A DNA stretch of 64,000 nt. It comes from Leptoclinus maculatus. Taxonomy: Eukaryota > Chordata > Actinopteri > Perciformes > Stichaeidae. Below the pieces are notes generated by a model that did not search any database, had not been told where the DNA came from, and saw only the letters and a program-made list of their open reading frames with translations. A program made the translations under genes and the position numbers. Positions within the stretch are counted from its first letter, which is position 1. Each line of letters opens with the position of its first letter. The stretch lies in contig JAVDOI010000006.1 of NCBI GenBank assembly GCA_032191485.1, forward strand, positions 7,799,556 to 7,863,555. The letters are read 5' to 3'. Positions 24,851 to 37,402 of the stretch are shown here, one piece after another.

Positions 24851-26370
24851 AAGTGAGGTCATGGGGAGTCAAACAGCAGCTAAAGACACACGGATGTGAG
24901 AACACAGAGTCTTTGATAGGCGCGCTACACAGAAAAAAGTCTCCGTAAAAGAATGCGGCTGAGTGTGTCTCCTTCAAAACAAGCTATTAATATGTCATGC
25001 AGCAAGCTGAGATTAGAGCGGTGCTTTTACTTAGTGTTGTCAATGCTTTTCAAAGCCATTAGACAACTCTTTCATTAACCTTTCAAGCAGTTCTAATTTG
25101 TGGTTGAAATACATTTTATTTACTTGCGTTGTCGTCCTGCATGTTTCAAAACAACACACTGTAGCTCGTCCTCGTCTAGTTCAGTGGCTATTTCATGAAG
25201 CACAGATGGTATGGAGTCAAATCGCACGAACTATTTCAATCCATTTTTTTCTTCTCTTTGTGTCTAGCCTGGTCCTGTGAACACACAAAGACATTTTCTG
25301 AATGGTGCTCGCTATGCAGCATGAAACACTGTGTGCAGAACACATTAGCGTTGGGTATCCTAGAGCGGCTGCATCACTCAATAGCAGTCACAAACCATTT
25401 ACCACATGGTGGGGGAAGCTGCTTCCACTGCGGAGAGTCCCTCCAACCGTCTCCAGTATCATTGCATGCCCCGACACAAACCGCTGGAGAGGTCCGTGCA
25501 CGTCTCCACGCATAATTTCTGTTTATTTCGCTCTTCTGCGTTTTCCACTTGTTATCAGTTGTGCTGAAAGCTATTCCAGCATCAATCAATTTAGTTAATT
25601 GGGCTCCAATTGGAAAGCTCATATCTGTAACACGTGAAAATTTAATTTGATACCAGAATACATTAAGTTATGTCAGTTTTAGTTGCAATTACATGTGCAT
25701 CACTAGGCAACAAACTCTGCAAACCTGGAAAAACACCCACAGTCCTTTTCAGCATGTCAGCAGTTTGGTTTATTTTCTCTCTTTTGCCTTATTCTCTGAC
25801 TTATTAAACACTGAACAGATTCCTGAAGAATTCATCTCTCTTGCACACCATACTGTAGAACCAATGGATCTTTACATTTGATGTCTCACTTTAAGTTTTA
25901 GCACTCAAGCATGTAATGTATTTATATGTTAAATTACGCAATCTTTTATCTTCCTACATAGAGACAAAAACATAGGATGCCATTAATTTATTTCATAATG
26001 TTTTAGTGTTTCTCTCAGATCCTGACAGATAGAGACTCTCTGTCTGTTACTTCCACAGTCCTTAAGGTTTTTTTTTTTTTCTTCATCTCAACAAATTCCA
26101 AATTAATTCTATCATGCACCGTCCCTCTGTGCTCTGAGTGGAGGTCATTTCTGCACACAATTACGTCAGAAATGAAGTAGACAGGGGAGAGAAATTTATT
26201 CTTAATGTAAATCACTCTCCCACTTCCAACTGAATGTATAATGGATTGTGTCACCTCAGTAATAATCCTGTTAAACAATTCCAAAGAACTTGGGGACAAA
26301 GGAGACTTCAGATAAGGGCTGTTTTAGGTATCTCTGCCTCTGGAAAAATCCGCTGCGGGATTGAGGAGCC
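24851..26370. other. Non-coding stretch; poly-T at 26068-26080
   Basis: Unique-looking DNA with no supported gene. It includes a 13-base T run at 26068-26080. Overlapping + and - strand frames near 25195-25622 show no recognised domain. Confidence 0.4.
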
Positions 26371-26386
26371 GGGGGGGGGGGGGGGG
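26371..26386. repeat. Poly-G tract (16 G)
   Basis: Sixteen consecutive G residues between GAGCC and ATCATG. A purine-rich patch follows at about 26450-26510. Confidence 0.9.
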
Positions 26387-26814
26387 ATCATGATGAGTTG
26401 ATAAATAAATAAGAAGCCCTGAAATTTTGCTAGTACATGTGCTCAAAAAGACGGAGAGGAGGAAAGAGAGGGAGAGAAAGGGTGAGACAGAGGGAGATAA
26501 AGAATTGGATGTAGAGGCAGAAGGAGGCCTGAGGCTAGGATCGGTCTTGTCAAACCTGAGACCTTTAACTGGGTCCTGAATTCTGTCAACACGATTCTTT
26601 CACAGTCTTACACCATTTCCATCTGGGGCCCATTTCAGTGAGGATAGCTTGGGGTTGTTGGAGGGTGATTGGAGACCTGCGGTCTTCAGACGCTGACATT
26701 GACATTGGCTCCAGCCCCACAAATCTGAGCCAGGAATATGAAGCAGCAGATGTGAGGGAAACCGTTTTATAAGCCTGGTATTTTGCCTGCTCTGAACCAC
26801 GCCAGACAAGCAGA

Positions 26815-26842
26815 CTGATAAAAGACGGCTGATAAAAGACGG
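26815..26842. repeat. Perfect 14-bp tandem duplication
   Basis: CTGATAAAAGACGG occurs twice head-to-tail without a mismatch (26815-26828 and 26829-26842). This looks like a recent replication-slippage event. Confidence 0.95.
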
Positions 26843-26921
26843 GAAAAGGCTTGTGCGCCAGGAGCTGGGGGGCAGATTAACACATAAATGTATTTGTGGT
26901 TTAAGCTCTAAGGAGATGTTT

Positions 26922-27110
26922 CATGACCACGGGCGATTTTATCAATGTAACACCGTCTACAGGTCAGAGGGACAATTTAATTTGAAGTTCTAAATGAAGT
27001 ATAACTATTAGATTATCTTTAATGTGTATTATTTGCCTGATGGGCTGTAATTGTCTGTAGATAACCGTTCATCTCTTTGAGTTGGTTGTTTGTTCATGGT
27101 AACTATAAGT
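26922..27110. promoter_or_regulatory. Candidate conserved non-coding element
   Basis: Repeat-free AT-rich block with ACAATTTAATTTGAAG, GATTATCTTTAATG and GCTGTAATTGTC. GATTATC/AGATAA-type GATA and homeodomain-like words are present. Inference only. Confidence 0.3.
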
Positions 27111-27131
27111 CAGTTAAAGGGAATGCTCTCC

Positions 27132-27178
27132 TGTGATGCAATGTGATGCAATACACTACACTGGAGAGTGTGATGCAA
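27132..27178. repeat. TGTGATGCAA short repeat, three copies
   Basis: TGTGATGCAA is found at 27132-27141, immediately again at 27142-27151, and a third time at 27169-27178. Confidence 0.9.
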
Positions 27179-28088
27179 GGGTTATGTATATAGAGACACC
27201 ATGCTGTTTTAGTGCTGGTTGTTTTGTTTTGGTGATCTTGTTTTTTGTTACTTCTATGTAGAGGTTTTGTATCAATAAATATATGTGTATGATGTGGTAT
27301 AGTTTCACAAACTGACTCTGGTGGCCTAGTGGTTAAAGTAAGAGGTTGCCTATTTGCCATGTGTCATATATGCAAATCATATAAAGTGTATATGTAGGTA
27401 TCAGTATTACATTTTTGGCTAAGAAAGTCAAAGAGCAACTTGTACATGAAAATTAATTTTCACAGCAAGCAACTGGCCTTCTGTTGCTTAGAGTTGTCAT
27501 TTTTCATGCACGATTGAACACAATTGAATCCTGTAATTGAAAGGATAAAGATGAGGTTATTCTATATCTTTAGTAATAGTCAACAAATCCCAGAAAAAGA
27601 CCAAAACCAACAATGCATTAGTGTCTGTGCCTTCTGACTTCCCCATCCTAAATCTTTAAAAACAGATCATAAATATATGGTTTAATTTTTCTAAAAAAAG
27701 GTTCAGTAATTTCCTTAAACAGCTGGGTACTGTAGTCTTTGACAAACGTTACGCAAACAGGGGTAAATAGTGCATTTGTTGGCGACTATTTTCAGATGCG
27801 GATTAATACACATTTGGTGCCCTAGTGAGTGTTTACAGTACATTAGCAGGGCAGTGTATATGGGTGCAAATAAACTACAGGAGGCACAGAACAATAAGGC
27901 ATATTGTCAGAGACTAAACTTGTTAGTTTTATTGTTGGTTTTCGTCATAGGATGGCATTTCATGGGATTTGTTGAGAATACCAAAAATATATAATGTCAC
28001 CAAACTATTAAGTTTGATGAATCTCAAATCATACAATTGACATTTTTCAATGTTACAACAATTTATCAAATGTTCTCCGTTAAATTAC
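27179..28088. other. Non-coding stretch; possible SINE head
   Basis: TGGCCTAGTGGTTAAAG at about 27320-27336 matches a Pol III A box but no B box follows. Otherwise AT-rich DNA with no gene recognised. Confidence 0.35.
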
Positions 28089-28551
28089 ATTAAAGGTGCA
28101 TAATACGGAATTGGGAGCATCATATTATATTATATATTATATTTACATTATATTACAGTCATTCTGATTGAAGGACGGCCCTGCTATCCACTTCGCCACA
28201 GTCGCCCCCATCGTGGTGTCGGCGGCTGATAGCTAACTGTGCTAACAGCAGTAACAGTACAAACTACAGCGAAAGGGCTGTCAGAGCTAACAGTGTACCT
28301 GAGGGGGAACCGGAGGATGAGCGCTACTGTGATGACGCTGTCGGCCAGGACGCACAATCAGCTGTAACTGCCATATGAGAGCGGTGCAGAGCAGCGGCCG
28401 TGAGCAGCAGCCCGTCTAAGTCAACACACACACAGAAGGAGAATAACTTAATTCTCTGCTCAGTTAGACATTTCTCCACTATAGCTTTACATAGAAAATG
28501 GTAGTTTGCTACTACTTTAATGCTCTGAGTCTGGTATATTGCTCTTTTAAT
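28089..28551. mobile_element. 463-bp MITE with imperfect terminal inverted repeats
   Basis: The left end, ATTAAAGGTGCATAATACGG, pairs with the complement of the right end, ATTAAAAGAGCAATATACC, and the similarity continues to a shared GAGCAT. By eye 22 of the first 33 bases match. The interior is partly CpG-rich (about 28177-28420), unlike the flanking AT-rich DNA, and has no transposase frame. A TTAA sits at each end, which might be the target site, but it is part of the repeat itself, so the superfamily is unassigned. Confidence 0.55.
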
Positions 28552-28899
28552 CTTTGTTTGTCCACTATTGGCCCCTTTTTTTCTCAAGTTGTTATGTTTT
28601 TTTTGTTTTCCTCAGAGGATATTGAGTTTATTTTGTATAATTTTGTTAGTAGGCTTTCTTTTAATCAGCACTTCACCACTGAGAGCCTCCAATTTAAAAG
28701 GGGCCATATTGTGAAGAAATGCACAAACACAGAGAGACACACATTGTGTGGAGAAATCTTATGGAAAAAAACATGAAAAAAGCAACATTTTAAAGCTGAA
28801 ACAAATACAACGTGGGCTCGACTCCCTGTTCCTGTTAAAGAAGGAGGGAAGAGAGGAGCCTGGCAAGGTCTGATAAGGCTCTGCAACAGTAATAATAAC

Positions 28900-29165
28900 G
28901 TTTTCATAAAGCTCATTAATTGAGAGTCTAGAGGTAATTGCTAAGTTTCCTGCAGGCTGACAACGTTGTTAATGCTGACGACTGTCAAACTGACAAACAA
29001 CAAGTTGTGGAATATGGATTTTCTTCCCTCTCAGCGTGTGTTAATAACCTACCATCTGAGCATTGCCAAGGGAAACTGTCAAGATGGCATCAGTGATAAA
29101 ATGTTAACATGTGACAAAAACACACCTGCCCGCGAGAAGAACAATTCAATTGGAAATTGAATTCG
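28900..29165. promoter_or_regulatory. Candidate conserved non-coding element
   Basis: Repeat-free block with AAGCTCATTAATTGAGAG, GAGGTAATTGCTAAG, TGACAACGTTGTTAATG and CAATTCAATTGGAAATTG. TAATT homeodomain-type cores recur. Inference only. Confidence 0.33.
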
Positions 29166-30493
29166 TACGACTATCATGAAAACCTTTTTTCTTAATTCTC
29201 ACCTGGGGGAAAGTAATATTGATTAAGAAGAAAAGAAGAGAAGGACAGTTTTTTTTCTTGACTTGGTTTCTGCTGGTGAGCTGCCACACAGTCAAAGTGA
29301 AGAGATTGACATCCGTTAAACATAAAAGAACTCTACAGTCACATTCCCTCGGTTCGTGAATCTTCCTGATAGCATGGCAGCGGCCATGTGGTACACAGCA
29401 TGTAATAAAATCCTGTTTTACAAATCATGTCTGCTATATATTCAGCTGTGAATGAGTAAAATTATGTGAAAATCAACTATAAATCTGCACAGTAGCAGTT
29501 TCATTGTCAACATATTCAGGAGCCTTTTGAGAGGAAGTTCAAGGAGACAAGATGAAGAATTGGAATGATGTAACACAAGCCAGTTTAAAATGACTGCATA
29601 CTAGATAATCACAATTTGTCACAAAAAGATAAGACAAAGATCACAAGCTAAAATCTGACATTGACATCAGTCTTCTGCATGATGGAATTGTACATGTGCT
29701 CTTGTTTAGTGGAGATTTGTTATATCGATGTAAAGCATTCTTTATAGACACAGTGTGAAAGGCTGCTGGGCTATGAATCAAATGTCCCATGGAGTAAACA
29801 TGTGCTGTGAAGCTGGCAGCCTCACAAACAAAGACAAACAATAGGTCTGCCGGGGTATTTACTGCAGCTTATTAGGTCATCCGAGAAATGGTAACAAAAC
29901 AGGAAAGAAGTCAAAGTCAAAGCAGAAGAAGCAGGGAATCCGCAACTTTTGGCCAAAGTTAAGAGGCACATTTCAAAATGATCAAAAATCCTATCGCTGC
30001 TGCAGGATCAGACGCAAAGTGATCGCTTTTTCACACGTCTGCATACGGCAAACCATATGAGCTCCTCAACATTATCTTTACTTCTGCTCCTCTGTCACTC
30101 TTCCCCCGCCTCGGTCATGACAAACACTCTACTAATTAGGTCATCATCAGGGTCATCATTGCCATCCCAAACACAGTTCCCTTCATCTCTATCATCCTAC
30201 AAGCACCGGCTGTCACCAGTGGAAGCGGCAGGCATCAGGCGATGGAGGCGGCGCCGGTGCGTTCATGATGTCTGATGTGTGTTGATGAGTGATGCCGTCT
30301 GACGGTTGATGTTGGGTGAAGCGTACAGTAATGGGGAGACAGAGGTCAGAGAAACCATTACCACAGTGGGGGAGGAGGGGGAGGAAAAGTGAAAGTGGGA
30401 AGTACGCCGTTGTCTTCTCCAACTGTAGGGCGGGGCCGCTGTCCTTCTGTCATGACTTAACGTCTGCCTGCTGGCTTTGCATTCATTATGGGT
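29166..30493. other. Non-coding stretch; CpG-containing patch near 30.2 kb
   Basis: No supported gene. GGAGGCGGCGCCGGTGCG at 30244-30261 is an isolated CpG-rich spot. Opposing frames across 30057-30672 encode Ser- and Pro-rich low-complexity sequence. Confidence 0.4.
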
Positions 30494-30509
30494 GGGGGGG
30501 GGGGGGGGG
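30494..30509. repeat. Poly-G tract (16 G)
   Basis: Sixteen consecutive G residues after GGGT, followed by AGAATGTCC. Confidence 0.9.
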
Positions 30510-31724
30510 AGAATGTCCCGACGCTCATCATAAATACATGACAAGGGTGGCATGGCATACAATGTTGCAGTGTCTTTTTTTGGAGGCAAAGGGGAAGGTT
30601 ACTTTGTTGTTTTATGGAGAGATTTTGTGCAGTTTGTCTCTTTGTCCTTTCTCTCCTTCAGTATGTCTATAATACCTAAGGTGAAGTGGCCGAGTCTGCC
30701 AGAAACCATGACACACGTCTGAGGGCAGTTAGCACAACACCAACACATAAACATGTAAGATGATACACAAACACTGCAATCTTCCCTTTACTCTGATGAA
30801 GATCTGCTTAAATAAAGCTCTAAATGTGCGTTCATTTTCTCAACTGACTCAACCGAGACATAAATTGACCCCAATCCTGTCATGCAAATAACTCTAGCAT
30901 GGGAATAATAATAGCTCCTCAGATGAGGTGGCCCGTAATTATTGTGCCCGACCTCTCCTCGCTGTTACTGACTACACACAACATGCGTGAAAACAGTTAG
31001 TGCGTTCCATCTATCAACACTGTTGTCACTTTGTTGTAATCATGACAAGGTTACCATAGCATTACACCGGCGCTCCTCAGCTAAGACGCCACGTGTTGTT
31101 GCAAGGTTATAACTCAATGACAGTTGACGCCAATGGATCCCTCTTATTATGATGAGTTGGAACACCTTGATATCCACTGCAACATTAGCGCACCATCTGG
31201 AAGGGTAATGTGACGTCCTCTAGAGTCGAGGTTTGGGCCCTTGCTGCGCACAGCCTTGTTGACTAATATTTCTTCGTGAAAAAATAAAGAACAGAGGCAT
31301 AGAGAAGTGAAGGACATGGAGGAGCAAAGGAGGGAGGAAAGGGGAGGAAGGAGACCCTTCGATCTGAAACGGGAGGACAAGGCAGGCAGCGGGTGGATTC
31401 ATCACACAGCCGGGATGTCTTGTTCCGACACTAATTTTGGGCCCAAAGCTGTGGGTAATGAACATATCCTGTGACAAATGGGGGAATCGTAACAGTTGAA
31501 GCGTTGTTGGGGACACATTTGCATGCCAGCAGACCGCCGTGACACCACCTGGTGTCTGGAGACGTTGGGACGTGCAAAGGGGAGAGAGCATCTCCCCAGA
31601 AGCGTGAATAAACGGCGTCTTCACCGATTGAAGCTCGCCGGTCGGAGTTTTGTGGTTACAAATGTAGGCAACAAACCGCACTGATGACAAATGCACTCAT
31701 GATTTATGAATCCGTTACCCTGAG
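30510..31724. other. Non-coding stretch; purine patch near 31.3 kb
   Basis: A purine-rich run at about 31312-31376 creates a long but low-complexity minus-strand frame. The palindrome-like GACACCACCTGGTGTC lies near 31541-31556. No gene recognised. Confidence 0.4.
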
Positions 31725-31875
31725 TGCTTAAATGTAAACTGAAATGATTAAGAGGCATTCAGACAAAATCAGACCTGGTTGTCATTTTCCCATTTTCATC
31801 ACTGTGGACAAATCCTTCAAATTAGCATAATTTGTCTTGATCCTCTCTGACTAGCTGTGATTTTTGAACGACCTA
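31725..31875. promoter_or_regulatory. Candidate conserved non-coding element
   Basis: Repeat-free block with GAAATGATTAAGAGGCATTC and CAAATTAGCATAATTTGTC. Homeodomain-like ATTAG/TAATT cores. Inference only. Confidence 0.27.
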
Positions 31876-34651
31876 TTCTTATTTAGCGAATTTTCACAGA
31901 GGCTCAGAGGTGATGATTTGTCCTGAGACTTATGAATGATGGACTGATTGAGTCTTACAGAGCAGTTAGGACCTGCTAAAGTCATTTAGACTTGCTGCAT
32001 CTGAAAAACAGCCATTGTGAAAGTCTCAGTCAACATGTATCAGTCACTGGTAGTTTGTCCAGTTGAGTACTATTTGGGATCATCACTGAGAATAAGAGAA
32101 AAGTGTTGTCCATGCACCTCACCAGGCCAGGTGCCGATATTTGTATCAACAACAAATAGGCTCGAACAAAGTGTCCTGACTTTGACAGGTTGTCAGGGTA
32201 AATAAATAAATAAGTTGCAATGGGATTGCTAAGATCAATGGATTCCCTTGCAGGTGCAACATTTATCTTTAATGAACTTTGACACACAAATTGCAGGTCA
32301 TCTTGAGAGTGCTGACCTTTGATGGGACAGCCAGAATGGAGGAAGCTATCACAGTTTGTTAGTCGTGTTTCAGCATCCATTTTTACTAAGCCCTCCAATA
32401 AACTGCTCCACAAAAGAGGGATGGTTTGCGGACAGTTTTGAGACAGAGGTTGAGTTATTATTTTTCCGCAGCTGAAAAGTAAAAAAAAAGACTTAAAACA
32501 TTCGCGATATGATTTCTAATCAGTGTCTCAACACCTTTCTACAGTGTCCTTTAAATCGGTCCACACTGAAGAAGTTGTCCCAAACAAAGCAAAGTGAAGA
32601 AATCATCTACATAATGATTTTTAGTCAAACTGTTTGCGATATAGTAAATGGGCAAAACCCACTGTCACTTCCTGTGACACAATTACTAGTTTTGTGAGCG
32701 ATTGAAATAGAGCCCAATACAGATGTTTCTTTTTCTCTCCCTGGCATTGTGATTACACGGTTGCTGGTGGTCACATGTCGAGACTACCTCCATACACGGC
32801 GCTGTCATTTCATCCTATTGAGACCAATGGCATGCTTGATCCAGGCCCTTTTCATTTGCTCCCACAGATCCCCTTTTCTCACCCATTCAACCTTGATGGC
32901 TCCTTTCACACCACTGTCTGCACCCTCCCCTGGTAGCACAATGAAACCCAGTCTGCCGCCCTGTCTCCCAGACAGACTTTTTATCTGTTGAGAAGCACAG
33001 CTCGTGGAAAGCCCTTTTGTTACCTATCTTGGAGGTGGCTGAATGGCTCCGTCCTTTGATTTGCACCATGCCATTTTTCTCTCACACTGGATATTTTTCT
33101 CTCACACGTTTCAGATGTGACAAAAGTAATCCTGTGTCTTGGCTATTGGATACCTTACTTGTTTTTAGACATCGCCTTCAGAGCTTCATGTTGGGCATCT
33201 TCATGAGAGTTTGACATGAATAGAATAAGTACGGATAAAGGAGTGAGAATCATCATCGCACATTGACACGATGACTCTTAAAGGCACCAGCAAGTATGCT
33301 TGCGGTAGAATGTTATATTTGAGGAATAGCAGTGGACTGTCTTGAAGTGCACCTCTGCAACCTTCATCCCTTATAAAAACCCTCCCTTTTCTCACTCTAC
33401 TGTTAACAGAAAGCCGACAACAATCTTCTCCCGGCAGAGTGAGTGGCAGTGTCGGACAGGAATCAGCCTTTATATAGATTGTAATTGTTTCTCCCTGCTC
33501 ATGCGTCTCTCTTCCCATCCATCTCTCCTTTTTTTCCCTGTTTCGGGCAGGTTTCAACCGTACAAGGTCATTGCTCTTAGGCAGCCGCAACTCTGCTTTA
33601 TTGTTCTAGCGGGTCAGCGGGTCCGACACACATCACAGCTATTATTCCTCAGGAACAAATGGCCGTCCCACGCTTTGATCTATGGCCTTCCTTCTCAGAC
33701 ACTTCCATAATACCCTTGACAGGATTTCTTTTTTGTCCTGTTCCCGTTTTTGGTGATGATCCATCTCTTTTTACCACCTCTTCCTCTTAAAGTGCCATAT
33801 CATTTGTGTGGAGTGATTTATAATCACAGGTTTGATAGAGTAGGTGACGGTAGACATATTTTTGTGTTATAAATGTAGGCGACGTGAATATAAATTTAAA
33901 CCATGCTCCGGTAGAATGCCTTTGATTTGTATCTCTTGGATGTTGGCAACAGTGTATTGAAGATACATACTGTTTCTGTCCTATCCTGGAAACAGGATGT
34001 AAAGATGATGATAAAGATGCTTCACCTTTGTTAAAGATACATGAAGTTGGTACAATGACGTGTCTTTAATGTGTTGCAGTGAAGTTCAGCCTGCCATTCA
34101 ACATTGGTATATCTTGCCTGTATTTAAAGAAAAAACAACATTTCAGACTAGTGAAGGCATATTTAACCTCTGGCCAGGATTTCAGCCGCATCCACCTATA
34201 ACAGCAACATTGGCTTGTCTCTGATTAATGAGTTCTCTCTCGTCAGAAGTCCAACAGTAGGATCATTTGGCGGAACCCCACTGCCCCTGTTTTACATATG
34301 AATAAGAGGCTTATCATTTGTGGCATTGCAGGCTGGGAATAGGCGGAGGCGGGTGTGTGAGTGGGGGCAGCGTGGCACTGCCCAGCAGAGTGATTTCTTT
34401 TTTTAATTTTACATCCTCTGACGTTGATGCCAAGCTTGGAGCCCTGCTTTAAAACACTGGGGTCTCTGGTAACGAGCTTTGCGCTCATCGCTAAAGCCCC
34501 CAAAAACATACCTACACCATGAATAATGGATGGGAGTTGGGGGTCTCTCACGCAACACTAGTGTGCATGAGGTTTAATTACGCAGAACTAGTCAGCCTCA
34601 GTGATGGATGCACTGACAGGTGGGCTTAGTGACTCAGGCTGAAAGAAAGAA
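31876..34651. other. Long non-coding stretch, no gene recognised
   Basis: Unique-looking DNA. Frames at 33201-33710 overlap on opposite strands and show no recognised domain. No repeat ends recognised. Confidence 0.4.
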
Positions 34652-34660
34652 CAAACACAC

Positions 34661-34696
<36 letters not shown>
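34652..34696. repeat. (CA)n microsatellite, one CG interruption
   Basis: About 22 CA units with a single ACGC interruption near 34664. Confidence 0.94.
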
Positions 34697-34701
<5 letters not shown>

Positions 34702-35084
34702 CTTCAGCTTCCTATAGAAGCTATAACATCAGTCAAGAATGACGATGAATGAAGTGAGCCTTTAAAGCCATACAAGACTACTGTGAATGTGAATGTACTG
34801 TTATCTTTTTTTTTTATAACTGAACTTTAAGCTTGAATTCATGCATACATTTCAGTAAAAGCAGTATGTTTTGTTCTTTAAAAAAAAAGCATGAAGTTAG
34901 AACAGATTTAAGAATAAGCGACAGTGCAATTAAGAATTTAAAATATGTAAGGGCACGCATGCATTTCTGTCACGGGGAGGCCTTAAATATTGAACACCAA
35001 CACATCGAAGTTCCCCTGTGCCATATGGGCATTTGTGTTGTTGTAAGACGTACAAACCTACTATTATAGCACAAGCATTATCTA

Positions 35085-35480
35085 GTCGCACCTGAATTCC
35101 CTGCAGCCCATCCACATGCATAATAAATCCAGGAAATGTCAGCTGTGAGGCCTGGGGGAGAATCGTGCCATTTGTTTAAGCTCTGGCTTGCAATACAGCC
35201 GAGTGCCATTGATGTTTGGATAGAAGTGAATGAATAAAAATGCCGGCACTTGCATGTCAATCAGGGGTTTACAGGACCCTGAACATGGTGAGCCTTAAGC
35301 CAACATATGTCGCTAATAGACAATAAGCCTCCAAAACAATAACGCAGACGGATGTATTTTGATCAATGCTGGCTCCCATCATCTCAGCACCCGCGCACAT
35401 GCATATTCACACATCTGCTGGCGTGTCACAGCAGAAAGTGATTAGCAATTTCATTAACAGGTGCAATAAAGCAGACGATC
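35085..35480. promoter_or_regulatory. Candidate conserved non-coding element, about 400 bp
   Basis: Long repeat-free block of even composition, with TGCATAATAAATCC, GCATGTCAATCAGG, GAAAGTGATTAGCAATTTC and CATTAACAGGTGCAATAAAG. CACCTG E-box, PBX/MEIS-like TGTCAATCA and homeodomain cores are visible. It is one of the longer blocks of this type here. Inference only. Confidence 0.35.
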
Positions 35481-35866
35481 ACAGCAGCATTACCAAGATG
35501 TCCACTTTAAAAAACACAAGTCATTTAAATACAATTCAGCTGTGAAGTGTGTGTTGATTCTGACTAGCATGTTTGAAAACCACAACAGGCACAGTTCTGT
35601 TGTTTTAATAGACTTTCTGTTTAGCATCTGAAAGCATATTGAAAGAGTAGCTCGGAGCTTTTCCTCTCCGTCCGACTGACTGACTGTGGGTTTTTGGTTG
35701 CTCACTCCTGGAGGCCCAGAAGTTTCCACTGACTTGTTTTTCATTCTCACAATCCCTTCCCCTGCTAGCCAAATCACTGAGCTATGACTACAGCCCTGGT
35801 TGGAAGTCCTTATCTGCTATCATTAAAGATGCATTTATTCCATTGCCTCAGGTGCTTGTGGGTGTT

Positions 35867-35890
35867 TGTGTGTGTGTGTGTGTGTGTGTG
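35867..35890. repeat. (TG)n microsatellite
   Basis: About 12 TG units, preceded by the degenerate GTGGGTGTT. Degenerate TG continues around 35990-36075. Confidence 0.9.
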
Positions 35891-36952
35891 CTTTCAAATG
35901 CCTTTTCCCTTGTTTTGCATGTGTGTGCACGCTTGATCCATGTGTATGAAAAAAAGAGAAGGAGTAAAACAGAGGAAGGAGGTATAAATGTTTGTGTGTG
36001 TATGTGTGGGTGGCTTCAGGGGGGGTCCTGTGTGTGGAAAGGGATAGGCTATGTGTGTTTCTGTGCGTCTGCCTGTGATGTGTGTGTATTCTCCAAGGTT
36101 AACACACTCCTCCCACACTAGGCTGATCTAAACAGAGACAGAGCCAGGGTAAATGGGGATCAGAAGTCAAGCGCTGGCAACCATGCTAAATTATCGGCGG
36201 AAATCAACGCTGTCCTCATTAATTACACAAAAGGCCGTTAGTCATTTCCACCCTCCCTCGGCAGCCCGCCCTCCCAACGCCTCTCAAACTAACTGATGCT
36301 TCTCCAGTGATTTCTCTCACTTTTGCGCACACATACTCACAAATTCCAGCATATTTTATGCTCTCACACATACGCACACACGAGAAAACAGAACAAGGGC
36401 ACAGATGAAAGGAGAATCTGTCTTTGGCGCTGACATTGGAACAGAGCAACCAAAAGATAATGTAGTCTGTGAGTCACGCTCACCTTGAGTTCTTTTCCCC
36501 TTTCATTACAGCTTTCGTCTTCCACTAAAGGTAGCCGTGTTGTTATTATCTTTCCCAACAATCACTTCAATAATTTATGGCAATGAAACTAAGAGAGGTG
36601 TGCTCCGCATATTGTTGTTGATAAGAGGCGAAGTGTCTTCATTCACCACAACGAAGAGCAGTGACAGCATTTCAAAGTGGCTGTTCTTTTAACTTTTAGA
36701 TACAAAGAGTTGCTGTGTTTGTACAAAATAAACCAGGCTACTGTAAGTAGAACTCATTTGAATTTCATAGGAGCAAAGAGGAAAATCAAAAGTACAGAGT
36801 TTGATGCTCTAATTTCAGGTTAATAAAGGTGTCATATAGAAGCATCTGCTTTTTTAATTTCTTCAGGCAAGTTCTGCAGATGCTCTCAAATGGAAGTTGT
36901 TGATGAGCACAGAGCACAACAGGTTCAATGTTTTTTTGTTTTGTTTAAGGTG
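35891..36952. other. Non-coding stretch, no gene recognised
   Basis: TG-rich degenerate DNA, then unique-looking sequence. A short block at about 36185-36240 (CCTCATTAATTACACAAAAG) resembles a conserved element fragment. No gene. Confidence 0.4.
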
Positions 36953-37402
36953 TTGAAGGAATACTTGGAAATATGCTTATTTGCTTTCTTGCCAGTAGTT
37001 TGATGGGACGATGAGGTGAGGCTTTGAGGCATGAGACAGTTAGCTTAGCTCAGCATAAAGACTGGAGGCAGGGGGAAACAGCTAGACTGACTCTCTCCTC
37101 AGTACAAAAATCTGCCTCAACATTTAACAGGTGGTCAACAAAAACAAATGTATTGAAAGTGACAAGTTGGGGTTTTACTAGGAGTGACACAGAGGCATTG
37201 GTAGGCATGTTTCTGAACAGAAACCATTTTTGGAATTGGACATAGCCAGACTAGGAGTTTCACCCTGCATCCTTTATGCTGCTAATTGACTTCTGGGTCT
37301 GGCTCCATACTAAACTTACAGACATGAGAGTGGCGTCAATCTTCTTGCCTAACTATCGACAAGCAAGTAAATAACCAAATTTCCCAAAGTATTGAATTAT
37401 TT
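36953..37402. mobile_element. 450-bp terminal-inverted-repeat MITE (family A, copy 1)
   Basis: The left arm GGAAATATGCTTATTTGCTT matches the complement of the right arm, GGGAAATTTGGTTATTTACT, and the match continues through CTTGCC/CTTGTC to about 50 bases, so long terminal inverted repeats are directly visible. The body contains TTAGCTTAGCTCAGCATAAA then GACTGGAGGCAGGGGGAAAC. I recall that sequence as the hallmark of a repeat very abundant in percomorph fish. No transposase frame. A short second copy is at 60697-60823. Confidence 0.7.

Noticed and set aside
27315..27340. tRNA gene
   Set aside because: Only an A-box-like word; no cloverleaf, anticodon stem or B box follows.
31220..31696. 158-codon - strand frame
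   Set aside because: Part of it translates a purine-rich tract; no recognised family and no conserved-domain motif by eye.
33201..33710. Overlapping frames of 129 (-) and 122 (+) codons
   Set aside because: Mutually antisense, no recognised domains, no clear splice sites.
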